NCBI RefSeq assembly: GCF_017876535.1 | Contig: NZ_JAGIOF010000001.1 | Span: 1,240,001-1,304,000, forward strand | Length of the DNA: 64,000 nt | Reading direction: 5' to 3' | DNA from: Paeniglutamicibacter kerguelensis | GTDB lineage: Bacteria; Actinomycetota; Actinomycetes; Actinomycetales; Micrococcaceae | In this document: piece after piece, positions 9,480 to 17,355 of the stretch | Position numbering within the stretch: position 1 is the first letter of the stretch | Layout: the number at the start of each line of letters is the position of its first letter | Notes under the pieces: model-generated | What the model saw: the letters and a program-made list of their open reading frames with translations, nothing else | Database searches by the model: none | Told to the model about the DNA's origin: nothing | Position numbers and translations under genes: made by a program

Positions 9480-9814
9480 AACTTGTGACGGCGATTATTC
9501 GCCCGGAAAAAACGGATCAGATTCGCGCCGCACTTGAAACCTACGGGGTGCAGGGCATGACCATCAGCCAAGCCAGCGGCTATGGACGACAGCGGGGCCA
9601 CACACAGGTCTATCGAGGTGCCGACTATACCGTGGACCTATTGCCGAAGGTTCGTTTGGAAGTCCTCGTCGAGGATGCCTTGTGTGACGACATACTGGAT
9701 GTCTTGGTTTCCACGGCGAACACCGGAAACGCGGGGGATGGCAAGATCTGGGTGAGCCACGTTGAGGAAGTCATACGAGTGCGCACAGGGGAACGTGGAC
9801 TGGCAGCCGTCTGA
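9476..9814 (+). CDS. glnK: Nitrogen regulatory protein PII (GlnK)
   Basis: 112 residues, the standard PII length; ATG overlaps the amtB stop and is preceded by AAGGAG. The sequence opens MKLVTAIIRPEKTDQIRAAL, has the T-loop GRQRGHTQVYRGADYTVD with the modifiable tyrosine at residue 51, the B-loop TGNAGDGKIWV for ATP binding, and the C-terminal RVRTGERG. In actinobacteria Tyr51 is adenylylated by GlnD under nitrogen shortage. Most actinobacteria have glnD directly after glnK; here a long hairpin and a convergent gene follow, and glnD is not present anywhere in the window. Confidence 0.97.
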   Translation: MKLVTAIIRPEKTDQIRAALETYGVQGMTISQASGYGRQRGHTQVYRGADYTVDLLPKVRLEVLVEDALCDDILDVLVSTANTGNAGDGKIWVSHVEEVIRVRTGERGLAAV

Positions 9815-9825
9815 ACAAATAGCAG

Positions 9826-9874
9826 GAGATGCCGCGTTGCATCAGCCTTCAAGGCTGAAGCAACGCGGCATCTC
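9826..9874. terminator. Long near-perfect hairpin after glnK
   Basis: A 15-bp outer stem (GAGATGCCGCGTTGC / GCAACGCGGCATCTC) encloses one A/A mismatch and an inner 8-bp stem (TCAGCCTT / AAGGCTGA) with a one-base centre: 24 nearly continuous palindromic positions. It sits 12 bases after glnK and 40 bases before the end of the convergent glycerophosphotransferase gene. No T-run follows on either strand, so it probably serves both convergent genes as an RNA end-stabilising or weak terminator element. Confidence 0.7.
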
Positions 9875-9913
9875 GCTTTGGTTCGTGAAACTGCGGCGAA
9901 TGCCTGCTATCGG

Positions 9914-11182
9914 CTACTCGGGGCTAGAGACGACCGATCCCGCTGCGTTGGAATCGAGCTTCTGTCGACGATCGTCGATGAGATTTGTGATCGCAGAAAT
10001 AAAAGCGACCGTCGACTGGCCTTTCTCAAATTCGTCAAAATAGAAGGAGCGCATTTCTTGACGCCGTTCAAGGTTTTCCGAACCATCGAAGTGGCTGGCA
10101 AGGGTTGACAGAAGCTGATCAACGGTGGATTTGGCAATAACAGGGCAGGAGCGGCTAACCGGAACTTCCCGGTGCAGCATTTCCATGTTGTCCCTGCGGT
10201 CGGTCAACAGCAGCGGCCTGTCGGGATGCAGATAGAGGAAATCAAGTCCAACGCTCGATACGTCGCTGATCAACACGTCAATGCCCTCGAACAGGTCAAG
10301 GATGTTGCTTGAACTATCGACGATGTGCTTTCCGCCAGTCACATGGGTTTCACGCAGGATTTCGACCACCCGTTCATTCGCGGCGACCATGTTCTTGTTG
10401 GTCGTAGTGGAAATACGGGGGTGCGGTTTGTAGATGACCCGGGTGTTCGGCAGGGAAACGAGAGAAGTGATGATTCTCTCGCCGAAGATTTCGAGCGAGG
10501 TGTAGTTATTGGCATCGTTCTCACCCTCCCACGTGGGGGCATACATCACGGTTCTTCCCGAGAAAGCGGGGATGGGCGACATAAAGATGCTGTCCAACTG
10601 CGGCCTGCCTACCTGCACCAGGCTAGCCAAATTGAAATCAATTAGAACCGCCTTATGCCGCTCCATGGCGGCCGGCCCTGCGACGAAAGTCTTGTCATAA
10701 GCCTTGGCTTGATTGGACACCATGGAAAGCTTGTCGCTCTCTCCGTGGTTGACATGCACATGCACCAGATCGGGGATGCTCAGGGATTGGAAATTAGCCA
10801 CGCCGTTGTTCACGTAGAGGCAGAGTTTGAAGTCGTTGAACTTGTAGAAGTTAACGAGATCGTCGTACCTCCGCAAGAATATCTTCGGCAAGGTGGTCAG
10901 GCCTCGGAAGTGACGCATCGTTGGAACTTTTCGGAAGACCAGAACGACAGGGTGGACCTTGTTGAGATTTTCGAGTGCCGGCAGCCACTGTTCCAGTTGG
11001 TAGGCACGGTTGGGTACGTCGCTGAAGTAGACGACGACTTCCCCCGCGACATGAACTTGATCCAACTCGTGATTCGCCACCGGCGCGGGACCGACGCCCA
11101 ACGATCTACGTATTTTTACTCCGGATGGCGACGAAATCAATGCCGACAATCGTTGGCCTAGCCAGTCTTTCACGCGCGACAC
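9914..11182 (-). CDS. CDP-glycerol glycerophosphotransferase family protein (TagF/TagB-like)
   Basis: 422 residues, GTG start, weak ribosome site. The GT-B-like glycerophosphotransferase domain (PF04464 type) covers most of the protein: VHVNHGESDK near residue 145 (the HGE/HGT motif), the MYAPTWEGEN block near 215, IYKPHPR near 257, and LISDVSSVGLDFLYL near 310, the canonical order of TagB/TagF/TarL motifs. Such enzymes move glycerol- or ribitol-phosphate from CDP-alditol onto the lipid-linked teichoic acid chain at the inner membrane face. No membrane segment. It lies downstream of the TagE-like transferase at 11607-13451 on the same strand, separated by about 420 bp. Alternative: a hexosyl-phosphate or other phosphoalditol transferase of the same fold. 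Confidence 0.87.
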   Translation of the reverse strand: MSRVKDWLGQRLSALISSPSGVKIRRSLGVGPAPVANHELDQVHVAGEVVVYFSDVPNRAYQLEQWLPALENLNKVHPVVLVFRKVPTMRHFRGLTTLPKIFLRRYDDLVNFYKFNDFKLCLYVNNGVANFQSLSIPDLVHVHVNHGESDKLSMVSNQAKAYDKTFVAGPAAMERHKAVLIDFNLASLVQVGRPQLDSIFMSPIPAFSGRTVMYAPTWEGENDANNYTSLEIFGERIITSLVSLPNTRVIYKPHPRISTTTNKNMVAANERVVEILRETHVTGGKHIVDSSSNILDLFEGIDVLISDVSSVGLDFLYLHPDRPLLLTDRRDNMEMLHREVPVSRSCPVIAKSTVDQLLSTLASHFDGSENLERRQEMRSFYFDEFEKGQSTVAFISAITNLIDDRRQKLDSNAAGSVVSSPE

Positions 11183-11606
11183 CTGTCTGTGTTGGTTGCT
11201 GTCACCGTTGAAGCCTATAAGGCTCCAACGGGATATTGATTCAGCAAACTATGTTGGCTGAATCCGTCCCGAAATTTGCCGTGGGATGCTCGTTGGTGCT
11301 GGTTGGTATTGACAAGAACCAAGTGCTGCGGCGGTGAATTGAGTAGCGACTACACATTCGTCTTTGGTTCCACCTTCAAGGGGTTGAACATGACAACGAT
11401 CACCGTCACGGCCGCTTAGCGCTATTACTATACCAGCTTGGACATGGCGCGGACTGATGGCCCGGGCGAAGTTGCCGCCGGATGACACGGCGAGGCGACG
11501 ATCGTTCCGAACCCGCGGACCCGCGCTCGGCTTTGCATGCTCAGACCAAGCCCAAGGGAAGAAATCCATTTGTGTCCTTCTGTTCGGTTCTTGCTTATTC
11601 TGCCGA
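11183..11606. other. Intergenic stretch between two wall-polymer genes
   Basis: No convincing gene. GC is lower than in flanking genes, as expected for promoter DNA of the glycerophosphotransferase gene. It holds one hairpin at 11239-11263: ATTCAGCAAAC pairs with GTTGGCTGAAT with a single mismatch and a TAT loop. A frame of 126 codons across it on the minus strand has no recognisable protein character. Confidence 0.5.
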
Positions 11607-13451
11607 CTACTTAAAGCTGAGGTTCCCATAGGCCGTCATGAACGGGTAAGCAGCTGGCTTCTTGTCGGCCCCTAAACGCACGGTGCGGCCTATGCCTCCC
11701 GTTTCAAAACGTACGTGCAGGTCGATAGGCCCGTCCCCGGGGATTTTCGTTCGTAGATCTATCGGGATGAGGAATTTGAAATTACCGTCCGTTTCCCTGT
11801 ATGGAAGGCATTTTACGGGTTGGGCGTCGGGATTCCCGCGTTCGGTGAGCACGAGCTCCAAGCCGTCCGGCTCGAGTACCGACGGTTCGGTGCTGATTTC
11901 AATCTCCAACGTTCCGTCGGGACGGAAACGAATTGCGGATAACTTTGCTTTCATTCCTGCGATGGCCTTTCGTGCTGATTGCTTGGCCCTGGCTGAATCC
12001 AGGGCTTGAATCCATTGGTCGAAGATTGCATCGCTGGTGTAGTTCTTGGCCAGATTGAACGCATTCAGCGACATCTCTTGGCACAGCGCATCGTCGGTCA
12101 GCAGTCGTGTCACGGCGCGGACCGCAGCTTCGCGGTCATGGAACGGCACCAAGAATCCCGTGCTTTCGTTTTTGATCACATCACGTGGCCCGAAATTCAC
12201 GTCGTACGAAACAGGAACGCACCCCCAAGCCTGGGCCTCGAGCAGTGCCAAGGACTGACCCTCGAATTTGCTGCATAGGATGAGCGCCCTTGCCGTGGCC
12301 AATTCCTCTTCCACGGTATCGATGTGACCACGGAACCGGACAAGGTCACTCATCCCCAAATCGCGAACCAAATCCTCGAGATCCTTATGCTGTTCGCCTT
12401 CGCCGATCAGGTCCAAGCGGACGGCTGTGCCGCCAGAAGCCACGCCACGAACGATTTCAATTACCTCGGAAACATTCTTTCCCTTGGTGAATCGCCCTAC
12501 GTGCAGGACCTTGGACCGGTCCCGTTTCGCGAATTCCGGAATCACGGCTGGCCCATCCACGGGGTTGCTGATGACCACGGTATTGCCCTGGCCGCCAAAA
12601 CGTTCCACGAACGCCTGGCGTTGGGACTCAGTGAGAAACGTGATGCCATCCCAATTGTCCCGGTTGCTGATGATGCCTTGGTGGGCATCGGAGAGCTTGC
12701 CGGTGAGTGTGTCCGCACCCGCGGAAACATGGGTGCTATGGAAATTGACGAATTTCATGGCGAGCGGGTGTTCAAAAGACCCGAGGAATCCCGCTGAGAA
12801 CTTGCTGTCGACGATGACATCGGTTGCGCTCTCGCCCACCAACTCCGCCAGCCAATGTTTGTAAAGGTCGCTTGCGCCGGCGAATTCACCTCGAACCCCT
12901 CCATGGGAATCAAGAAGTAGCAGGACCCGGCGTGTTTTCTGGGAATTATGTGCCAGCGGGAGCACCGAGTCGGTTAAATAGATGGTTCCGTCGGGACGAA
13001 AATACTCCCGATGCGACAGCCCCCCGTATAACCGAGACGAATGATCCGTAAAGAATACGGAACCGTCCGATTCACGTTTCGTGATTGAGTGATGATTCCA
13101 ATCAAAGTTCCTGTGCTCCCTGGGATCCTGTTGCGCCGTCGCGGGCTCATGCAGCAAAGATGCGTAGTACTCGTGAAGATTGATGATGGGCACATCCGGA
13201 TGGAGTTTCTTGGCGGCCACGAGCGCGGAGCGAATGGAGGCGAACGCCGGCGCGGGATTAAAGGAAACGACGGCACTGGGCACGCCTCGTTCATGAAAGA
13301 GACTCGCGCGCTTCAAACACATGGCAGTCATCCCGCCAAAGGTCTCACCCACCGACCATGTGACCATCAGGGTGGGACGTGCACCCGCTCGCACGGGGTC
13401 CGGCCGACTTGGACCGGTTGCGGGGGCTCCGGGGTCAATCTCTTGTGCCAT
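11607..13451 (-). CDS. Family 4 glycosyltransferase, TagE-like, with C-terminal beta domain
   Basis: 614 residues; ATG preceded by GGAGAGG at good spacing. The C-terminal Rossmann lobe of a GT-B fold carries HVGRFTKGKNVSEVIEIV near residue 315, IGEGEQHKDLEDL, and the donor-binding stretch CSKFEGQSLALLEAQAWGCV with PVSYDVNFGPRDVI. The SYDVNFGPRDVI string is typical of poly(glycerol-phosphate) alpha-glucosyltransferases (TagE) and accessory Gtf enzymes. Residues about 490-614 form a separate strand-rich domain ending in FMTAYGNLSFK, resembling the tail of the GT2 enzyme at 1671. It is probably cytoplasmic and may glycosylate the teichoic-type polymer made with the neighbouring glycerophosphotransferase (inference). 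Confidence 0.88.
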   Translation of the reverse strand: MAQEIDPGAPATGPSRPDPVRAGARPTLMVTWSVGETFGGMTAMCLKRASLFHERGVPSAVVSFNPAPAFASIRSALVAAKKLHPDVPIINLHEYYASLLHEPATAQQDPREHRNFDWNHHSITKRESDGSVFFTDHSSRLYGGLSHREYFRPDGTIYLTDSVLPLAHNSQKTRRVLLLLDSHGGVRGEFAGASDLYKHWLAELVGESATDVIVDSKFSAGFLGSFEHPLAMKFVNFHSTHVSAGADTLTGKLSDAHQGIISNRDNWDGITFLTESQRQAFVERFGGQGNTVVISNPVDGPAVIPEFAKRDRSKVLHVGRFTKGKNVSEVIEIVRGVASGGTAVRLDLIGEGEQHKDLEDLVRDLGMSDLVRFRGHIDTVEEELATARALILCSKFEGQSLALLEAQAWGCVPVSYDVNFGPRDVIKNESTGFLVPFHDREAAVRAVTRLLTDDALCQEMSLNAFNLAKNYTSDAIFDQWIQALDSARAKQSARKAIAGMKAKLSAIRFRPDGTLEIEISTEPSVLEPDGLELVLTERGNPDAQPVKCLPYRETDGNFKFLIPIDLRTKIPGDGPIDLHVRFETGGIGRTVRLGADKKPAAYPFMTAYGNLSFK

Positions 13452-13681
13452 GCCTAGCCTCTCCGGGAAGGGAGTCTACTTGAGGAACGAATGCCGATGT
13501 TCCCAAGAGTAAGCATCGATGGGCGCAAAACAACAGACCCGAGGCGGTTTTGCTGTCCGTGGGGCTGCCTTCCGACGCTCGCCCGAAAGCGCGCGGAAGC
13601 GTTTGCCGTTGCCCAGGACGGGGCATGCACGGTGGCGCACATCCGCGGCGGAAACCTCATGGTCCGGGCGCCACAAGCCGA

Positions 13682-14719
13682 TCAAAGTTCCCGGCGATTC
13701 GCCCCGGTGTCGGCCTCTCCATAGTGCATGGCGAGCCGGGCCAGGCCTTCGTCGATGCTTACTGCCGGTTTCCAATCCAGCACCGCACGTGTATGGCGCT
13801 GGTCGAACCAGTGAGCCGTGGAAAGCTGCTCGGCGAGGAACCTGGTCATGGGCGGCTCGTCGTGAACCAGGTTCCGGGTCCCTGCCGCCGTCCAAATCCG
13901 TTCAATCGCCGATCCGGCACCGCGGGCCAGCCAGCCCGGGACGCTCCACGCGGGGGCGGGAGCCCCGGCCGCACGGCAGATCCCGCCAATCAGTTCTCCG
14001 ACCGGCCGCGGCTCGCCGTTGGTGACCACCAAAGCCTGGCCGCGGGCGTGGTCCATGCGTTCGAGCCCGCGCACGATTGCCTCCGCGGCATTGTCGATGT
14101 AGGTGGTGTCGATCAGTGCGGCGCCGGCATCGAGCAACGGCAGGCGCCCCGCCCGTGCCCGGGCGACCACGCGCCCGACCAGCTGGGTGTCGCCGGGGCC
14201 CCACACCACGTGCGGCCTGATGGCAGCAACCCGGAAGCCCGGAGAGTCGGCGGCCAGGGCGGCCAGCTCGGCCGCCGCCTTTGAGCGTGCGTAGTGTCCG
14301 CGGGCGCGCTCCGGATCCGCGACCCCGGCGCCTGCGCCCGCCAGCGCCGCACCGACGTGGGCGACCGAGGGCGACGAGACAAACACAAGGTCGCGGACCC
14401 CTGCGTCCCGGGCCTCCTCCAGGAGCGTGGTGGTGCCGGTGATGTTGGTGGCAACGAACTCGTCCCAGGGGCCGGTGAAGGACACCTTGGCCGCCAGGTG
14501 GATGACCGCGTCCATGTCCGCCACGGCGCGGTGCACGGCCGCCGCATCGCCCAGCGATCCGAGCACCTCCGCGGTGGAACCGGCGGAGGGCCGGCGCTGG
14601 AAGGTGCGCACCGCGTGCCCCCTGGCGCGCAGCAATGCCGCGACCTTGCCGCCCAGCAACCCGCTGGCGCCCGTGACAAGCACGCGGCGGGGCCGGGATG
14701 CGAATTGTGCCTCGCTCAC
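13682..14719 (-). CDS. oleD: 2-alkyl-3-oxoalkanoate reductase OleD (3beta-HSD-like SDR)
   Basis: 345 residues, GTG start overlapping the oleBC stop (GTGA). Extended SDR of the 3-beta-hydroxysteroid dehydrogenase/isomerase type: cofactor loop VLVTGASGLLGGKVAALL at residues about 13-30, the NNAG-equivalent HLAAKVSF near 95, and catalytic HYARSKAAAELAAL (Tyr-x-x-x-Lys) near 163. In head-to-head olefin synthesis OleD uses NADPH to reduce the beta-keto acid made by OleA to a 2-alkyl-3-hydroxyalkanoate. Third gene of the ole operon; taken alone this SDR could be many things, and the call rests on the operon. Confidence 0.88.
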   Translation of the reverse strand: MSEAQFASRPRRVLVTGASGLLGGKVAALLRARGHAVRTFQRRPSAGSTAEVLGSLGDAAAVHRAVADMDAVIHLAAKVSFTGPWDEFVATNITGTTTLLEEARDAGVRDLVFVSSPSVAHVGAALAGAGAGVADPERARGHYARSKAAAELAALAADSPGFRVAAIRPHVVWGPGDTQLVGRVVARARAGRLPLLDAGAALIDTTYIDNAAEAIVRGLERMDHARGQALVVTNGEPRPVGELIGGICRAAGAPAPAWSVPGWLARGAGSAIERIWTAAGTRNLVHDEPPMTRFLAEQLSTAHWFDQRHTRAVLDWKPAVSIDEGLARLAMHYGEADTGANRREL

Positions 14720-17355
14720 GGGGTCCTGGTCCTTCCGCCGGCCAGCGTTTGAGCAGCCCAGGCCGCGAGCGCGGTCCTGTCGATCTTGGAGTTGTGGCGT
14801 ATGTCCGTGGGCAGGGCCGGGACCACCAGCACCGCGGCCAGGTCCAACCCGGCCCCGGCGACCGCGGAACGCACCGCAGTGGCCAGTTCCGGCCCGGCCG
14901 GAGCCGCGCGGCGGACCGGCGGCACGGTTTCAAGCACGGCGACGCCAACCTGGGTCCCGGCGGGTCCCACGCCGACGATCGCTGCCCGCCCGGTGCCGGC
15001 CACCGATTCGGCCGCGTGTTCGGCCGATACCGGGGTGGCGATGCCTGAGGGTGTGCGCAGGATGTGCCCCAGCCGGCCCTCCACCCAGAGGCGCCCCGAA
15101 TCGTCGAGGTGTCCCACATCACCGGTGCGGTGCCAGCCGGGGATCGAGGAACTGGCGCGCTGGGTGATCCACAGCCTGTCGTAGCGCTCCTTGACGTGGG
15201 GTGCGCGCACCAGGATCTCTCCGGTGATTCCCGGACGGGTTTCCGGCCGGTCCGACACGCTGCCATCGGGCGCGAGTGCGGCGATCGCCACGTGGGCCCC
15301 CGCCACGGGGGTGCCCACGCAGACCCCGTTTCCCGCGCCCGCGGCACGGATGCCGTCCAGGTCGATGTCGGTGACCGGCAGCGCCTCGGTCATCCCGTAG
15401 GGCGTGTGGATGCGGGCCGCGGGGACGATCCCCTGGACCCGGGCCAGCAGGGGTTCGGGGATGGGTGCCCCGGCCGAGAGCAGCAGCTTGATCTTCCCCA
15501 GCGAGCGCCGTTGTGCCGCGTCCAGGGAGCCTGCCGTTTCCAGCACGTTGGCCAGCGCGGCGGGGGAGGCAAAGACGGTGTCGGCGTCGATCGCCGCCGC
15601 CGCATCCGCCAGCGCGGCGGCGCCCAGCGTCCGCGGGGAGGTGACATCCATGTCCGGGGTCACGGAGGTGGCGCCCAGCGCCGGGCCGAGCAGCGCGAAG
15701 GGGGCGAACCCTGCCACCAGTCCGGAGCCGGCCTTCAGCCCGTAGGTGTCCCTGAGGGTGTCGCGCATGGCGGCAAGCCTGCGATGCGTGTAGACGACGC
15801 CCTTTGCCGGGCCTGTGGAGCCGGACGTGAAGAGCACCGCGGCATCGGCGTCCGGGTCGGCCGGCGCGAAGACCGGCGGGGTGTCCGCGGCCGCGCCGCC
15901 CCCCAACCGGCCGTCCGGCAACAGGGTCCCCGCCTCCAGCAGTTCGGGAATGGTGTGTGCCACGCCGAGCAGCTTCCGCTTGGCGGCGGGCAGCGGACCC
16001 GCGGCAATCCGGACACCGGGCCAGCCGAAGATCCGGGCCCCCGCGAGGGCCCGGTCGATGCCGACCAGGTAGCCGGGGCCGGCACCGCGGATGGCGCGTC
16101 CCAGCCCCGCCGTGCCCAGGCCGGCGTCGGCAACCACGATCACCGCACCCAGGCGCAGGCAGGCATAGATCAGTGTGGTCAGCTCGATCCCCGGGGGCAC
16201 CAGCAGGCTCACCCTGTCGCCGGGGCGCACCCCGATGCCGGCCAGTCCGCGCGCCAGCGCATCCACACGGTTGCCCAATTGGGACCATGACAAGGTGCTG
16301 GGCGGATTGATGTCCACCACGGCGGCCGAGTGGTCGTTACGCCGGGCGTCCACCTCGGCGAGCATGGGCCGGTAGCCCGCGGCCGCGGGATCGTTGACCG
16401 TTTCAGTCGATTCGGCCGTTTCCGGCGCCTGGGCGGGGGGCGTCGTGAGCCAGTCGAACACGGGGGCGGCCACATCGCGGTCCTCGGGCAGCAGGTGGCT
16501 GGCACCCTCGAAGCGGTGCACCGAGGCCTGCGGCAGCCGGTCCAGGAGATCGCGCAGGTACCTGTCGGAAAACACGGGGTCCTTGGGACCCCAGAGCAGC
16601 AGGGCCGGGACGTCGAGCGACTTGATGCCCTCGGAGATCGAATCCAGCGCCGGCCTGCTGGGGTGCGTCGGGCCGAAGGGGATGTCCGCGACGAAATTGC
16701 CGACCCCGGCACGACGCCGCGGGCCGCGGTAGGGGGCCATGAAGGCGTCGTGGACTTCGGGGGACAGGGCGGGCTGCGCCAGGGCGAGCGTGGTGCGCAG
16801 GAAGGCGCTGCTGGTGGTGGTGCCCCAGCCGTGCACCGCGGGGTGGGTGGCAAGGCGCAGGGCCGCCGGTAGGCCGTGGCCCGCGGGGTGCACCGCGGTG
16901 TTGGCCAGCACCACGGAGCTGAGTAGGTCGCGGTGTTCCAGTGCCCAGCCCAGCGAGATGATGCCTCCCCAGTCGTGGCCCACGGTGGTGACCGGGCCGT
17001 GCAGGCTCAGGGCCTTGGTGAGGTCCCCCAGGTCGTTGACCCGGTCGGCGAGCCGGCGGAAGACCCCGGTGCGCGCGGAGAAGCCCATGTCCAGCTGGTC
17101 GACTGCGACGACGCGCCAGGGCAGGTCGTTGGCTTCCACATGCTGAAGCAGGCTGCGCCACAGGAAGGACCAGGTCGGGTTCCCGTGCACGCACAACAGC
17201 GTGCCGCGCGGTTCGATGCCGCGGGCCTCCAGCCCGGGGCCGTTGTCCAGCAGGTGCCAGTCGTGTTCGGTGCCGGGGGCGTCCGCCGCGGAGGTCGAGG
17301 GGACCCGGACGCGGCGGGACCACTCAGGGTTCACCCCGGGGAAGGTCCCGTTCAC
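14716..17355 (-). CDS. oleBC: OleBC fusion: alpha/beta-hydrolase plus beta-lactone synthetase
   Basis: 879 residues from a GTG that overlaps the oleA stop by four bases (GTGA). Residues about 15-320 are an alpha/beta-hydrolase of the haloalkane-dehalogenase type (OleB): oxyanion CVHGNPTWSFLWRSLL, nucleophile elbow VGHDWGGIISLGW, late acid in LLLWGPKDPVF and catalytic His in FEGASHLLPED. Residues about 345-879 are an acyl-adenylate-forming domain (OleC): LFTSGSTGPAKGVVYTH, TPYGMTEALPVTD, WHRTGDVGHLDDSGRLWVEGR and a C-terminal NSKIDRTAL. OleC closes the 2-alkyl-3-hydroxy acid to a beta-lactone with ATP; OleB decarboxylates it to the cis-olefin. The fusion is the form known from actinobacteria such as Micrococcus luteus; Gram-negative ole clusters have separate oleB and oleC. 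Confidence 0.93.
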   Translation of the reverse strand: MNGTFPGVNPEWSRRVRVPSTSAADAPGTEHDWHLLDNGPGLEARGIEPRGTLLCVHGNPTWSFLWRSLLQHVEANDLPWRVVAVDQLDMGFSARTGVFRRLADRVNDLGDLTKALSLHGPVTTVGHDWGGIISLGWALEHRDLLSSVVLANTAVHPAGHGLPAALRLATHPAVHGWGTTTSSAFLRTTLALAQPALSPEVHDAFMAPYRGPRRRAGVGNFVADIPFGPTHPSRPALDSISEGIKSLDVPALLLWGPKDPVFSDRYLRDLLDRLPQASVHRFEGASHLLPEDRDVAAPVFDWLTTPPAQAPETAESTETVNDPAAAGYRPMLAEVDARRNDHSAAVVDINPPSTLSWSQLGNRVDALARGLAGIGVRPGDRVSLLVPPGIELTTLIYACLRLGAVIVVADAGLGTAGLGRAIRGAGPGYLVGIDRALAGARIFGWPGVRIAAGPLPAAKRKLLGVAHTIPELLEAGTLLPDGRLGGGAAADTPPVFAPADPDADAAVLFTSGSTGPAKGVVYTHRRLAAMRDTLRDTYGLKAGSGLVAGFAPFALLGPALGATSVTPDMDVTSPRTLGAAALADAAAAIDADTVFASPAALANVLETAGSLDAAQRRSLGKIKLLLSAGAPIPEPLLARVQGIVPAARIHTPYGMTEALPVTDIDLDGIRAAGAGNGVCVGTPVAGAHVAIAALAPDGSVSDRPETRPGITGEILVRAPHVKERYDRLWITQRASSSIPGWHRTGDVGHLDDSGRLWVEGRLGHILRTPSGIATPVSAEHAAESVAGTGRAAIVGVGPAGTQVGVAVLETVPPVRRAAPAGPELATAVRSAVAGAGLDLAAVLVVPALPTDIRHNSKIDRTALAAWAAQTLAGGRTRTP

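Noticed and set aside
11249-11629. 126-codon minus-strand frame between the two wall-polymer genes
   Set aside because: No family features or ribosome site, it overlaps the end of the GT4 gene and its composition is not protein-like; treated as non-coding.
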